DNA from: Pseudomonas reinekei
Lineage (GTDB): Bacteria; Pseudomonadota; Gammaproteobacteria; Pseudomonadales; Pseudomonadaceae
NCBI RefSeq assembly: GCF_001945365.1
Contig: NZ_MSTQ01000006.1
Span: forward strand, 348,177 to 412,176
Direction: 5' to 3'
Length of the DNA stretch: 64,000 nucleotides
Positions 19,053-29,019 of the stretch are shown here, one piece after another (the first letter of the stretch is position 1; every line of letters starts with the position of its first letter). The position numbers and the translations under genes were made by a program. Below the pieces are notes generated by a model, which saw only the letters and a list, made by a program, of their open reading frames with translations, was not told the origin of the DNA and ran no database searches.

Positions 19053-19817
19053 TTACTTCAGGTTACCGCTGAGGAACTGCTTCAAGCGCTCACTCTTGGG
19101 ATTGCCCAGCACGTCTTCCGGCGCGCCTTCTTCCTCCACCAGACCCTGGTGCAGGAACAGTACCTGGCTGGATACCTTGCGGGCGAAGCTCATTTCGTGG
19201 GTCACCATGATCATGGTCCGACCTTCTTCGGCCAGGCCCTGGATCACTTTGAGCACTTCACCCACCAGTTCCGGGTCCAGCGCCGACGTCGGTTCGTCGA
19301 ATAGCATGACTTCCGGCTCCATGGCCAATGCCCGGGCAATCGCCACGCGTTGCTGCTGACCGCCGGAAAGGAATGCCGGGTATTGATCGGCCACCCGCGC
19401 CGGTAAACCGACTTTGTCCAGGTAGCGGCGGGCACGGTCTTCGGCTTCCTGCTTGCTGCAGCCCAGCACCCTGCGTGGCGCCATGGTGATGTTTTCCAGC
19501 ACGGTCATGTGGCTCCACAGGTTGAAGTGCTGGAACACCATCGCCAGGCGGGTGCGGATCCGTTGCAGCTCGTCGGGATCGGCAACGTGCATGCCGTGGC
19601 GATCCTTGATCATGCGGATGGCCTGGCCGTCCAGGCTCATGGCGCCGTCGTTGGGTTGTTCGAGAAAGTTGATGCAGCGCAGGAAGGTACTTTTGCCCGA
19701 GCCGCTGGCGCCGATCAGGCTGATGACGTCGCCGGTGTTGGCCTTGAGCGAAACGCCTTTGAGCACCTGATGATCGCCGTAGCTTTTATGCAGGTCTTCG
19801 ATGGTCAGTTTGTACAT
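19053..19817 (-). CDS. aotP: Arginine/ornithine ABC transporter ATPase
   Basis: Cytoplasmic ATPase of the arginine/ornithine importer, 254 aa. Walker [10 protein letters not shown], signature [15 protein letters not shown], Walker [12 protein letters not shown] and the switch histidine in MVTHEM are all present. I start it at 19817 ([15 protein letters not shown]), preceded by GAGGA, because the 21 extra residues of the longer frame do not fit the family. It is last in aotJQMOP. In P. aeruginosa, as I recall, the regulator argR follows aotP; here the next gene is the Lhr-Core helicase. Confidence 0.92.
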   Translation of the reverse strand: MYKLTIEDLHKSYGDHQVLKGVSLKANTGDVISLIGASGSGKSTFLRCINFLEQPNDGAMSLDGQAIRMIKDRHGMHVADPDELQRIRTRLAMVFQHFNLWSHMTVLENITMAPRRVLGCSKQEAEDRARRYLDKVGLPARVADQYPAFLSGGQQQRVAIARALAMEPEVMLFDEPTSALDPELVGEVLKVIQGLAEEGRTMIMVTHEMSFARKVSSQVLFLHQGLVEEEGAPEDVLGNPKSERLKQFLSGNLK

Positions 19818-19830
19818 GGAACATGCATCC

Positions 19831-20949
19831 TCAAGGCGAAAGTAGGTAGCCGCTGCGATAGGCTTCGGTGCCCGCGACATGGGCGATCACCATGCCGGCA
19901 GTGGCCATGCGGCGCAGCGAGCGGGCGTACATCAGGCCGGCGGCGGTGCAATGGACTGGAGTGACGCGATCGGTGATCGGGTCAATGATTTCGGCGATCA
20001 GTTGCCCCGCTTCCAGGTACTCACCCGGCAGTGCGGTGAACACCAGCAAACCGCCGACGGGCGTCGCCACCGGCTCCACGCCGGCCAGCGGCGTAGCCGG
20101 GTAGGGCAGCTCTGGCATCGGCGCCGGTTCGCCGGCAATTGCACCGAAGTGAATCAGGTAATCGATCACGGCCTGGCTGTCGAGGCTGGCCAGCGGGTGA
20201 TTCACATCGCCCTGGCCGCGCAGTTCGACGGTGACCGAGAAACTGCCCGGTGGAATGTCGAACTGTTCGCCGAAGCGTTCCTTCAACTGCCACCACAGCA
20301 GGGTGAAGCATTCATCGAACGACTGCCCGCCGGAATCAGTGGCCAGCAAGCTGGCTTCGGAACCGATGTAACGCGCCAGTGGTTCGACCCGCGCCCAGGC
20401 TTCGGGCGTGGTGTACAGGTGCGCGACGGCTTCGAAATCGCAGTGCAGGTCCAGCACCATGTCGGCGTCGCAGGCCAGCCGTTGCAGGGTCAGGCGTTGC
20501 GATTGCAGTTGGGTGGTGGCGGTCTGCCGTGCCAGTGCGTTGCGCAGGCTGTGGCGGATCAGTTCGAGATTGCGTTGCGGGTCGTCGCCGAGCTGACCTT
20601 CGATCTCGTTGCCGACCTCTTCGCTCAAATCGACGAACCAGCGGTTGAAGTTCTGCCCGCTTTCCAGCTCGTAGCGACCCAGCGGCACGTCCATCAGCAC
20701 TTGTTCCAGGCCGACCGGATTGGCCACGGGAACCAGGACGATTTCACTGCGCAGCCGCCCGGCCGCTTCCAGCTCGGTCAGGCGTTGCTTGAGGTGCCAG
20801 GCGACCAGCATGCCGGGCATTTCATCGGCATGCAGGGACGACTGGATGTAGATTTTGCCTTTGGCCGGTTGAGGGCCGAAGTGAAAACTGTGGATCTGTC
20901 GTGCTGTCCCCGGCAGCGGGGCCAGCAGGTCATGAATCTGGTGGCGCAT
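19831..20949 (-). CDS. aotO: AotO: succinylglutamate desuccinylase/aspartoacylase-family protein of the aot operon
   Basis: Zinc carboxypeptidase-fold protein of 372 aa in the M14-like AstE/AspA superfamily. The zinc-binding HxxE motif is in [10 protein letters not shown], a second histidine in [10 protein letters not shown], and a probable catalytic Glu in [10 protein letters not shown]. It lies between the permease and ATPase genes, as I recall for P. aeruginosa PA0891 (aotO), which is reported not to be needed for uptake. The substrate is unknown. The ATG at 20949 has AGGA upstream; a longer frame to 20991 would overlap aotM. Confidence 0.85.
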   Translation of the reverse strand: MRHQIHDLLAPLPGTARQIHSFHFGPQPAKGKIYIQSSLHADEMPGMLVAWHLKQRLTELEAAGRLRSEIVLVPVANPVGLEQVLMDVPLGRYELESGQNFNRWFVDLSEEVGNEIEGQLGDDPQRNLELIRHSLRNALARQTATTQLQSQRLTLQRLACDADMVLDLHCDFEAVAHLYTTPEAWARVEPLARYIGSEASLLATDSGGQSFDECFTLLWWQLKERFGEQFDIPPGSFSVTVELRGQGDVNHPLASLDSQAVIDYLIHFGAIAGEPAPMPELPYPATPLAGVEPVATPVGGLLVFTALPGEYLEAGQLIAEIIDPITDRVTPVHCTAAGLMYARSLRRMATAGMVIAHVAGTEAYRSGYLLSP

Positions 20950-20960
20950 TGCGAAAAATC

Positions 20961-21671
20961 CTAGTGGGTCGGCCCAAGGAAGGCCAGCCATCGGCGTTCG
21001 GCGAGACGGAACATTCCAACCAGTGCAAAGGTGACGGTCAGGTAGATCAGCGCGGCGATGCCGAACGACTGGAAGGTCAGGAAGGTCGCCGAGTTGGCGT
21101 CCCGGGCGACTTTCAGGATGTCCGGGATGGTCGCGGTGAACGCCACGGTGGTCGAGTGCAGCATCAGGATCACTTCGTTGCTGTAGTAAGGCAACGAGCG
21201 CCGCAGTGCCGAAGGCATGATGACGTAGGCATACAGCTTCCAGCCGGTCAGCCCGTAGGCCTTGGCTGCTTCGACTTCACCGTGGGCCATGCTGCGAATC
21301 GCCCCGGCGAAAATCTCCGTGGTATAGGCGCAGGTGTTCAGGGCAAACGCCAGGATGGTGCAGTTCATCGCATCGCGGAAGAAACTGTCGAGCACCGGTT
21401 GCGCCCGCACGGCGGCGAGGCTGTAGATCCCGGTGTAGCAGATCAGCAACTGGATATACAACGGCGTGCCACGGAACAGGTAGGTGTAGAACTGCACCGG
21501 CCAGCGAATGTAGAAGTGCGGTGAAACCCGGGCGATGGACAGCGGGATCGAGACGATGAACCCGATGAAAATCGACGCGCTGAGCAGCCACAGGGTCATG
21601 GCCAGGCCGGTGATGTTTTGGCCGTCGGTGTAGAGGAAGGGTTTCCAGTATTCCTGCAGGAGTTCAATCAT
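20961..21671 (-). CDS. aotM: Arginine/ornithine ABC transporter permease AotM
   Basis: Inner-membrane permease of 236 aa (HisM type) with about five transmembrane segments. The EAA loop contacting the ATPase is HGEVEAAKAYGLTGWKLYAY. Its start overlaps the aotQ stop by 4 bases (21668-21671). Confidence 0.92.
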   Translation of the reverse strand: MIELLQEYWKPFLYTDGQNITGLAMTLWLLSASIFIGFIVSIPLSIARVSPHFYIRWPVQFYTYLFRGTPLYIQLLICYTGIYSLAAVRAQPVLDSFFRDAMNCTILAFALNTCAYTTEIFAGAIRSMAHGEVEAAKAYGLTGWKLYAYVIMPSALRRSLPYYSNEVILMLHSTTVAFTATIPDILKVARDANSATFLTFQSFGIAALIYLTVTFALVGMFRLAERRWLAFLGPTH

Positions 21672-22396
21672 CTTACGGCCTCGCGGGTCCCGGCGGCGTA
21701 GCGGCGTTCGAGCCAGCGCAGAATGAAGTTGGAGGCACTGGTGATCAGCAGATAGATCAGCGCAGCGAGCACCAGGAAGTAGAACAGTTGATAGGTGCTT
21801 TTACCCGCATCCTGGGCAGCCTTGACCAGATCGGCCAGACCGATGATCGACACCAGCGCAGTGGCCTTGAGCATCACCATCCAGTTGTTGCCGATACCCG
21901 GCAGGGCGTAGCGCATCATCTGCGGGAACACCACGATACGAAACCGCTGGCCGCGCTTGAGGCCGTAGGCGGTGGCTGCTTCGACCTGGCCGCGCGGCAC
22001 TGCAAGGATGGCGCCGCGGAACGTCTCGGTGAAATACGCGCCGTAAATGAAGCCCAGGGTCAGAACCCCGGCGCTGAACGGGTTGATCTCGATGTATTCC
22101 CATTCCATGTAGTCGGTGAGCGACGTCAGCCAGGTTTGCAGGCTGTAGAAAATCAACAGCATCAGCACCAGGTCCGGCACCCCGCGAATCAGCGTGGTGT
22201 AGCACTGGGCAACCAGGCGCAGCAGTTTGACTTTGGACAGTTTGGCGCTGGCGCCGAGCAGGCCGAGCAACACGGCCACCAGCAGCGACATCGCCGATAA
22301 TTTGATGGTCATCCAGGTGCCTTCCATCAGCAAAGGACCGAAGCCCTTAAGGCTGAAGGCGGAGAGCCCCAGAGTTTGCAGGAGGTTTTCGAACAT
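21668..22396 (-). CDS. aotQ: Arginine/ornithine ABC transporter permease AotQ
   Basis: Inner-membrane permease of 242 aa (HisQ type), partner of AotM in the heteromeric channel. The EAA loop reads RGQVEAATAYGLKRGQRFRI. It lies 56 bases downstream of aotJ across a terminator-like hairpin, which should lower its expression relative to the binding protein. Confidence 0.92.
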   Translation of the reverse strand: MFENLLQTLGLSAFSLKGFGPLLMEGTWMTIKLSAMSLLVAVLLGLLGASAKLSKVKLLRLVAQCYTTLIRGVPDLVLMLLIFYSLQTWLTSLTDYMEWEYIEINPFSAGVLTLGFIYGAYFTETFRGAILAVPRGQVEAATAYGLKRGQRFRIVVFPQMMRYALPGIGNNWMVMLKATALVSIIGLADLVKAAQDAGKSTYQLFYFLVLAALIYLLITSASNFILRWLERRYAAGTREAVR

Positions 22397-22418
22397 AAAT
22401 CAGCAACCTGATCGGATG

Positions 22419-22449
22419 AAAAAAGCGCCCATCGCGAGATGGGCGCCGG
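22419..22449 (-). terminator. Partial terminator between aotJ and aotQ
   Basis: GCGCCCATC/GATGGGCGC stem (22426-22446) followed on the minus strand by six T. Placed right after the binding-protein gene, it probably attenuates the downstream permease genes rather than ending the operon. Confidence 0.8.
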
Positions 22450-22452
22450 GCA

Positions 22453-23235
22453 TTATTTGCCGCTGTACAGATTCAGATCGCCAAAGTGTTTCTTCTGAAT
22501 GGTGGCGTAGGTGCCATCATCGTGTAACGCTTTGATACCTTTATCCAAAAGTGCTTTCAGCTCGGTGTTACCTTTCTTAATACCGACCGCTGTCTTGGCT
22601 GGCAGCAGTTCGCTGTCGACCGGCTTGCTGACTTCGTAGCCCTCGCCTTTTGGCGACTTCAGGAAGCCCAGTTCGGCTTGCAGCATGTCCTGGATCGCAG
22701 CGTCGAGACGGCCGGAAGTCAGGTCCGAATACACCTGGTCCTGGTTCTGGTAGGCCTGGGTTTTCACGCCAGCCTTGTCCAGAACGGCTTTGGCGTAGGC
22801 TTCCTGGATGGTGCCTTGCTCGTAGCCGACGGTTTTGCCCTTCAGTGAAGCGACGTCTTCGCTCAGGCCGGAACCTTTCTTGAACACGTAGGCGGTTGGG
22901 CCGGAGAACAGCTCACTGGAGAAGTCGATGACTTTTTCACGGGCCGGGGTGACGGTCATCGAAGAGATCACACCGTCGAATTTATTGGCCTTGAGGCCAG
23001 GAATCATCCCGTCGAAATCGCTTTCGACCCATTTGCACTTGACCTTCAGCTCGGCGCAGATTGCGTTGCCCAGATCGATGTCGAAGCCCACCAGGCTGCC
23101 GTCGGCCGCTTTCGACTCGAACGGTGCGTAGGAAGGATCAACGCCAAAACGCAATTCTTTGTATTCCTTTGCCATGGCGGAGCCAGCGGCCATGCACAAC
23201 GCCAGTGCAGAAAGGGTCAGCAATGCTTTTTTCAT
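22453..23235 (-). CDS. aotJ: Arginine/ornithine periplasmic binding protein AotJ
   Basis: Substrate-binding protein of 260 aa in the Lys/Arg/Orn/His cluster. A cleavable signal peptide (about 1-22, ending AMA) is followed by KEYKELRFGVDPSYAPFESK, the typical N-terminal strand and ligand pocket. VGFDIDLGNAIC is the family signature. It is the first gene of aotJQMOP. The start has AGGGAA nine bases upstream. Confidence 0.93.
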   Translation of the reverse strand: MKKALLTLSALALCMAAGSAMAKEYKELRFGVDPSYAPFESKAADGSLVGFDIDLGNAICAELKVKCKWVESDFDGMIPGLKANKFDGVISSMTVTPAREKVIDFSSELFSGPTAYVFKKGSGLSEDVASLKGKTVGYEQGTIQEAYAKAVLDKAGVKTQAYQNQDQVYSDLTSGRLDAAIQDMLQAELGFLKSPKGEGYEVSKPVDSELLPAKTAVGIKKGNTELKALLDKGIKALHDDGTYATIQKKHFGDLNLYSGK

Positions 23236-23441
23236 TATTTATTCCCTAAAACCAATATGAGCGCTTGTGGCGCAGAATTATTGTTACTGGTAAGCGTAAG
23301 ACCTAATGAAAGTAGCAATTTCCGAACCAGAGTGCCGAACAAGCGTTTAAAAGGCGCGCGGGAAATTGCCGGAGGGGATTAGTGCACGAAAATGGGCAGC
23401 GTGGGAAGCCTGCACCTTTTCGGTTCGAATAGACAAAAGAG

Positions 23442-23568
23442 CCTGTGGCGAGAGAGGTTGCTCCCGCTCGGCTGCGCAGCAGGCGTACGCAACATCGATC
23501 AGGCATCGCGTGAATAGGTTTTGGGGCCGCTTCGCAGCCCAGCGGGCGCAAACTCCCTCGCCACAGGG
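23442..23568. repeat. REP inverted pair (CCTGTGGCGAG type)
   Basis: GCCTGTGGCGAGAGAGGTTG at 23441 and its inverse ending CCTCGCCACAGG at 23568. It fills most of the 340-bp space between aotJ and the ligase stop, the second junction of the aot operon with the repair cluster. The remaining ~200 bp (23236-23441) should hold the aot promoter; no clear ArgR site could be picked by eye. Confidence 0.8.
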
Positions 23569-23575
23569 GGGCGGG

Positions 23576-25264
23576 TCAGGCAAGCAGGTCCTGCAAGGTG
23601 CCGAGATGGTCGGCCTCATCGACGGTTTTATCCTGGCGCCAGCGCAGCATCCGCGGAAAGCGCACCGCAATCCCGCTTTTGTGCCGCTTGGACAGGGCAA
23701 TCCCCTCGAAGCCCAGCTCAAACACCAGGCTCGGTTTGACGCTGCTCACCGGACCGAACTTTTCCACGGTAGTTTTTCGCACGATGCTGTCGACCTGCCG
23801 CATTTCTGCATCGGTCAGTCCTGAATAGGCCTTGGCAAAGGGCACCAGCGTACGTTCGCTGGCATCGGGCGGACCGTCCCAGACGGCGAAGGTGTAGTCG
23901 CTGAAAAGACTGGCCCGGCGGCCATGACCGCGTTGCGCGTAAATCAGGACGGCGTCGACGCTGAACGGGTCGACCTTCCATTTCCACCAGACGCCCACAT
24001 CCTTGGTTCGCCCCACGCCATAGCGTGCGTCGCGAGCCTTGAGCATCATGCCTTCGACCCCGAGGCGGCGAGAGGCCTCGCGCTGGCGGGCGAGGTCGAA
24101 CCAGTCATCGCCGGTCAGCAGCGGCGACGCCAGTAATGCCGGGTGATTACAGCGGGCAATGACCTGCTCCAGCTGCACACGCCGCTGCGCCTGCAATTGA
24201 TTGCGCCAGTCTTCGCCCGCCCATTCCAGCAAGTCGTACGCGAGGATAACCACCGGGATATCGTTGAGCATTTTCTTGCTGAGGGTTTTCCGACCGATTC
24301 GCTGTTGCAGCAGGGCAAAAGGTTGCACGGCGGGGGCGGTCGGCGAGTGTGGGTTGAAGGCGTCGTCGGTATCCGGTTGAGCGCTTTTCCAGACCACGAT
24401 CTCCCCGTCGATCACCGTGCCGTCAGGCAGGCCGTGAAGCAGGTTTCCCAGTTCGGGAAAGCGTTCGGTGACCAACTCCTCACCCCGCGACCAGACCCAC
24501 AATTGGCCGGCACGCTTGACCACTTGGGCGCGGATGCCATCCCACTTCCATTCCACCTGCCAATCGCTGGCGGGGCCAAGCAACGCGTCGAATTGTTCGA
24601 CCGGTTGCGACAGAGCGTGGGCGAGAAAAAACGGATAAGGCTGACCGCCTCGCTGGGCATGTTCATCGGCCGATTCGGCGGCGATCAGTTTCAAGTAACT
24701 GGCGGCGCTCGGGCGATTCGACAGATCGGTGTAGCCCACCAGCCGTTGCGCCACGCGTTTGCTGTCCAGTTGCGCCATGGACGCGAGCGCGCGGGTAACC
24801 AGCAATTTGGAGACACCCACGCGAAAGCTGCCGGTGATCAGTTTGATGCAGACCATCAGACTCGTGCGGTCCAGTTGCGACCAGAGTTCGGGCAGTTGCC
24901 GGGTCAGCACATCAGGCGATTCGCCGCGCAATGGCAGAAGCTTGTTTTCGACCCACGCGGTCAGCCCGTCGGTGGACACGTGGGGTGCCTCGGGCAGGAT
25001 CAGCGAAATGGTTTCCGCCAGATCGCCCACGGCCTGATAACTCTCTTCGAACAACCACGGCGACAGCCCCGAATGCGTCACGGCCAGCTCATGCAGAAGA
25101 CGCACCGGCACCAGTTGCCGGGGCCGTCCACCGGACAGGAAGTACACCGCCCACGCAGCATCTTCCGGTGCGGCTTGCGTAAAGTAGCGTTGCATCGCCG
25201 CCAGTTTCGCGTTGCTTGAGGTCGTCGCATCGAGCTCGGCGTACAACTCGGCGAATGCCCTCAT
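23576..25264 (-). CDS. ATP-dependent DNA ligase (ligase-associated repair cluster)
   Basis: DNA ligase of 562 aa with an N-terminal DNA-binding domain, a nucleotidyltransferase domain and an OB domain. Motif I is EWKWDGIRAQ with the adenylated Lys at 240; DGEIVVWK and GMMLKARDARYGVGRTKD are further ligase motifs; KWKVDPFSVDAVLIYAQ is motif V and beyond. Its ATG overlaps the exonuclease stop by 4 bases (25261-25264). The usual next genes, Lhr-Core and PdeM, are displaced by the aot operon. Confidence 0.93.
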   Translation of the reverse strand: MRAFAELYAELDATTSSNAKLAAMQRYFTQAAPEDAAWAVYFLSGGRPRQLVPVRLLHELAVTHSGLSPWLFEESYQAVGDLAETISLILPEAPHVSTDGLTAWVENKLLPLRGESPDVLTRQLPELWSQLDRTSLMVCIKLITGSFRVGVSKLLVTRALASMAQLDSKRVAQRLVGYTDLSNRPSAASYLKLIAAESADEHAQRGGQPYPFFLAHALSQPVEQFDALLGPASDWQVEWKWDGIRAQVVKRAGQLWVWSRGEELVTERFPELGNLLHGLPDGTVIDGEIVVWKSAQPDTDDAFNPHSPTAPAVQPFALLQQRIGRKTLSKKMLNDIPVVILAYDLLEWAGEDWRNQLQAQRRVQLEQVIARCNHPALLASPLLTGDDWFDLARQREASRRLGVEGMMLKARDARYGVGRTKDVGVWWKWKVDPFSVDAVLIYAQRGHGRRASLFSDYTFAVWDGPPDASERTLVPFAKAYSGLTDAEMRQVDSIVRKTTVEKFGPVSSVKPSLVFELGFEGIALSKRHKSGIAVRFPRMLRWRQDKTVDEADHLGTLQDLLA

Positions 25265-26295
25265 GACCGTGCCTCGACGAGCGCGGGTTCGGCGGCCAGC
25301 GGTTCTTCTTCATCGTCGCCGTATTCGGTATCGAAGGCCTGGGCGTCGAGGCCTTGCTCGCACAGGTGCCGTACCAGCACCGCGACAGAGCCGTGAGTGA
25401 CCATCACCCGTTGCGCGCCGCTCTGCTCAATCGCCCAGAGCAAGCCGGGCCAGTCTGCGTGATCGGAGAGCACGAAGCCGCGATCCACCCCGCGTCGCCG
25501 ACGGCTGCCACGCAGACGCATCCAGCCGCTGGCGAAGCCATCGCTGAAATCGCCAAAGCGGCGCATCCAGGTACTGCCGCCTGCTGAAGGCGGGGCGATG
25601 ACCAGCGCTTTGCGCAGCACGGGATCGTTTTTTTCGATGTCGCCGGCGTAGATCGTGGGGGGCAGATGAATCCCCGCTTCCCGGTAAACCCGATTCAGTG
25701 GCTCGACCGCGCCATGGGCCACTATGGGGCCGAGGCTGGCATCGATACCGTGGAGAATGCGCTGGGCTTTGCCGAAGGCGTAGCACAGCAGCACGCTGGT
25801 TTTTTTTTCGGCCGCGTTGGCTTGCCACCACTGATTGATTTCGTCGAAGACTTGCGCCTGGGGCTGCCAGCGATAAATCGGCAGGCCGAATGTCGACTCG
25901 GTGATAAAGGTGTGGCAGCGCACCGGTTCGAACGGGGTGCAGGTGCCGTCGGGTTCGATTTTGTAATCACCGGAAGCGACCCAGATTTCGCCACGGTATT
26001 CCAGGCGGACCTGTGCCGAGCCGAGCACATGGCCGGCGGGGTGAAAACTCAGGGTGACGCCGTGATGCAGCAAGCGCTCGCCATAGGCCAGCGTTTGCAA
26101 ATTGATGCCCTGGCCAAGGCGAGAGCGCAGAATCCCTTCGCCGGGCGCCGCTGCCAGGTAATGTTGGTTGCCCATGCGCGCGTGGTCGCCATGGGCGTGG
26201 GTGATGATTGAACGCTCGACCGGCCGCCACGGATCGATATAGAAATCGCCAACGGGACAGTACAGGCCTTCGGGACGCGCGATGACAAGATCCAT
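25261..26295 (-). CDS. Ligase-associated exonuclease (metallo-beta-lactamase/beta-CASP fold)
   Basis: Protein of 344 aa related to mRNA 3'-processing factors and SNM1-type nucleases. Metal-ligand motif HAHGDHA near residue 34-40, then GHVLGSAQ and LSDHADWPGL further on. First gene of the pair with the ATP-dependent ligase (4-base overlap). In the P. putida cluster described in the literature as I recall it, this is the Exo component next to ligase, Lhr-Core and MPE. Confidence 0.9.
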   Translation of the reverse strand: MDLVIARPEGLYCPVGDFYIDPWRPVERSIITHAHGDHARMGNQHYLAAAPGEGILRSRLGQGINLQTLAYGERLLHHGVTLSFHPAGHVLGSAQVRLEYRGEIWVASGDYKIEPDGTCTPFEPVRCHTFITESTFGLPIYRWQPQAQVFDEINQWWQANAAEKKTSVLLCYAFGKAQRILHGIDASLGPIVAHGAVEPLNRVYREAGIHLPPTIYAGDIEKNDPVLRKALVIAPPSAGGSTWMRRFGDFSDGFASGWMRLRGSRRRRGVDRGFVLSDHADWPGLLWAIEQSGAQRVMVTHGSVAVLVRHLCEQGLDAQAFDTEYGDDEEEPLAAEPALVEARS

Positions 26296-26383
26296 GGCAT
26301 TGCCGGGGTGGTGGGACTTGTTAGCTATGAGGCTGGCACGAGGAAAGAAGTTCTATCGGGTTCAATGGGGGCGCGACATTGCA

Positions 26384-26415
26384 AATGCGGGAGCGAGCCT
26401 GCTCGTTCCCGCATT
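26384..26415. repeat. Single REP-like palindrome
   Basis: AATGCGGGA at 26384-26392 pairs with TCCCGCATT at 26407-26415, with an inner GCGAG/CTCGT stem. It lies just beyond the quiP stop and may double as its terminator. Confidence 0.7.
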
Positions 26416-26430
26416 GTTGCGGTGGTGACC

Positions 26431-28881
26431 TTACTTGCCCGGTGTCAGGGTCAAGCGCTTGGTCCCGTACACCCTGTCAAAGTTCTGCGGTTGCATCGGC
26501 AGGCTCTGATACTGACCCTTGAGCCACGGATCGATGTTGTTCAGGTAACTTGGGCTGGCGGGGTTGCCGGACTGGCCCGTGGCGTTCTGGCCCATCAGCG
26601 GTTCGGGCTGGCCGAAGTCGACGATAAAGCGCATGGCCGGGGCCAGCGTGGTGTTGAAGTCCTGGCCCCAGGCGAACGCAGCGGTATTGAGCGTGGTGTG
26701 ATCGCCGCCGGCCGGCACGGGGCCGCGCACGGTCTGGCCGCTGGCGTTCTTCCATTCATAACGGTGCAGTTTGCCCCACTGCCAGGCCTTGTGATCGCCG
26801 CCCAACTGGCTGTCGCCGGCGGTAATGGCCGCGGCGAGGCTGCGGGCGAGAATCGCCGGTTTGTCTTCTTTCTGCGCGGTGCGCGCATCATCCCAGAACG
26901 GACTGTCTTCGCGGCCCAGCAAGTGATCGGCCTGGGCGGAATAGGACAATCTGCCGTTGGCGACGAAGGCGTTCCAGGCCGGGCTGCTTTGCGGCCCCAA
27001 TTCATCGAGGAAGATCTGTTTCATGCTTTCCTGCAGAAACAGTTCGTAGATCGCCGCGTCGGTGGACGTCGGGGCCAGTTTGCCGTCGAAGGCCATCAAG
27101 CGTGTCAACGCCTCGCGCGCCTTGCCGCGATCCGCCACCGGCAGGGCCTCGATGGCCTGTTTGAGTGGCTGGGCCATGCCCGGCGCTTCGAACATTTTCT
27201 TCAGTTTGGCGGCGAAGGTGGTGGTCTGGTCGTACTGCATGGCGATCAGGCTGCGGGTGTCATGTTTGCCCACGCCGGCCAGTTCGGCCAAACGCTCGCC
27301 ACGCTCAGGTGCCGACCAGGAATTGGACAGCTGCATGCCGTAGCCATGGGGAATGACCCGCTGGTTGGCGGTGCCAAGCCAGCCTTGCGCCGGGTCCTGA
27401 TCGTACGGGTGCAGCATCGGGTCGGCGTAGCCGTCCCAATCGTAACGACCCTCCCAACCCGGCGAGGGCAGCAGGCCTTCGCCTTCGCGGCGGTTCGGGT
27501 AACGGCCGGTGACTTGCCAGCCAATATTGCTGGCATCGGCGAACACCAGGTTCAGTGCGATGGCGCGGATCTCGCGGCTGGCGTCGGAAGCCTTCTCGAC
27601 CGTCTGCGCGCGGGACAGGTCGAAAAACGCGTCCAGGGATTTGTCGTCGGTGAAGTTCGGCGTCTGTAAGGCCAGGCCGAAACCGCTGCCTTGCGCCAGG
27701 CCTTGTACGCTGTTGAGCAGCGGGCCGTGGCGCGTTTCGTACACCGCTTCGCGAATCGGCCGCTGGCCTTTGACGAAGTAGGTTTCGTTGCGCACGATCG
27801 CCGGTTGCCATTTGCCGTTGGATTCGTAGGCAAGACCGTTACCCTGGCGGCGGATTTTTTCCAGGAACAGGTCCTGGTTGTCACCCATGACGGTGGTCGT
27901 GCTCCACGCCACTTTGCCGTTGAAGCCACCCAGCACCATGGGCAAGCCGGCGATGGTCACGCCGGACGCCTGATACTTCGGCGCGCGAATCTGCACGTAG
28001 CTATAGAGCGACGGCACGCCCATCGGGCCATGGCTGTCGCTGGCCAGCAGGCTTTTGCCGCTGCGGCTGCGCGAGGGGGCAATCGCCCAGTTGTTCGAGG
28101 AAATCGCGCCCAGCAGGTTCAAGTCGGACAGCTGGCCCGTGGCTTTGCTGAGGTCGGCCAACCCCGGGATCTGTCCGTTGAGCTTGATGCCTTGCAGCTT
28201 GTCGCTTTCAGCCGATGGCAGTTTTTCGTCGGGAGCGGACGGCGTCAGCCACGGCAGTTTGTCGGTGGTGACGGTTTGCGCGAGGACCAGCGAGGAAATT
28301 TCTTCCGGCAGGTTGGCGGACTGACTGAAGTTCAACAGGCAGAAAATCAGCGCTGAATCTTCCGGCTTCCAGTATTCAGGCTTGTAGCCGCTGGCAACCA
28401 AGTCGGCCGGCAGCTTGTCGCGGAATCGGAACAGGTAGGCGTTGACCCCGCGGGCATAGACTTCAAAGAAGCGTTTAAGGCGCGGCGAAGAGGCTTTGTA
28501 CAGTTCACCGGCGCTTTTCTTCAGATTGACGGCGCGCATGTAGCGGTCGGCGTCGAGCAAATCCGCACCGTGCATTTCCGCCAGTCGGCCCTGAGCCAGC
28601 AAGCGCAGGGTGACCATTTGCGTAATGCGATCGCTGGCGTGCACATAACCGAGGGTAAACAGCGCATCGTGGAATGTGCTGCTTTCGATCAGCGGCATGC
28701 CCATCGTGTTGCGACGCACCGAAACGTTCTGCGCCAACCCTTTTAGCGGCTGTACGCCGGTGGTCGGCGGGAGGGTGTCCTGGGCATTGAAACTCTGACA
28801 ACCAGTCAGGCTCAAAACCCCCGCGACTGCTGCGGCAACGCCGAACCGGGGTAGAAAATGTATGAGGGCTGGCGAGGCCAT
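26431..28881 (-). CDS. quiP: QuiP-like acyl-homoserine-lactone acylase (penicillin acylase family)
   Basis: Ntn-hydrolase precursor of 816 aa that is cleaved autocatalytically into two subunits. A lipoprotein signal ends at LTGC (Cys28). A new N-terminal Ser after self-cleavage is expected at about 262 in [12 protein letters not shown], matching the family x-SNNW site. The N-terminal MASPA... and body closely resemble what I remember of P. aeruginosa QuiP (PA1032, 847 aa), which degrades long-chain acyl-homoserine lactones. It is divergent from the hydrolase-fold gene at 29020. The natural substrate here is unproven. Confidence 0.82.
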   Translation of the reverse strand: MASPALIHFLPRFGVAAAVAGVLSLTGCQSFNAQDTLPPTTGVQPLKGLAQNVSVRRNTMGMPLIESSTFHDALFTLGYVHASDRITQMVTLRLLAQGRLAEMHGADLLDADRYMRAVNLKKSAGELYKASSPRLKRFFEVYARGVNAYLFRFRDKLPADLVASGYKPEYWKPEDSALIFCLLNFSQSANLPEEISSLVLAQTVTTDKLPWLTPSAPDEKLPSAESDKLQGIKLNGQIPGLADLSKATGQLSDLNLLGAISSNNWAIAPSRSRSGKSLLASDSHGPMGVPSLYSYVQIRAPKYQASGVTIAGLPMVLGGFNGKVAWSTTTVMGDNQDLFLEKIRRQGNGLAYESNGKWQPAIVRNETYFVKGQRPIREAVYETRHGPLLNSVQGLAQGSGFGLALQTPNFTDDKSLDAFFDLSRAQTVEKASDASREIRAIALNLVFADASNIGWQVTGRYPNRREGEGLLPSPGWEGRYDWDGYADPMLHPYDQDPAQGWLGTANQRVIPHGYGMQLSNSWSAPERGERLAELAGVGKHDTRSLIAMQYDQTTTFAAKLKKMFEAPGMAQPLKQAIEALPVADRGKAREALTRLMAFDGKLAPTSTDAAIYELFLQESMKQIFLDELGPQSSPAWNAFVANGRLSYSAQADHLLGREDSPFWDDARTAQKEDKPAILARSLAAAITAGDSQLGGDHKAWQWGKLHRYEWKNASGQTVRGPVPAGGDHTTLNTAAFAWGQDFNTTLAPAMRFIVDFGQPEPLMGQNATGQSGNPASPSYLNNIDPWLKGQYQSLPMQPQNFDRVYGTKRLTLTPGK

Positions 28882-29019
28882 GGCAAAGCTCCTGCGGGGG
28901 GTAGCGTCAGTAAAGCCGCTACGTTAGTGAGCGGGAGGTGGCCGCGCAAGCGGGCTACAAGGTTATTTCAGGATTTGTCTGATAAGTTCAGCGACCAATG
29001 GTCAGGGAGATACGTCGGT

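Noticed and set aside
18951..23568. Repeated palindromes considered as CRISPR-like
   Set aside because: They are inverted pairs scattered one per gap, not regularly spaced direct repeats, and no cas gene is present; they are REP elements.
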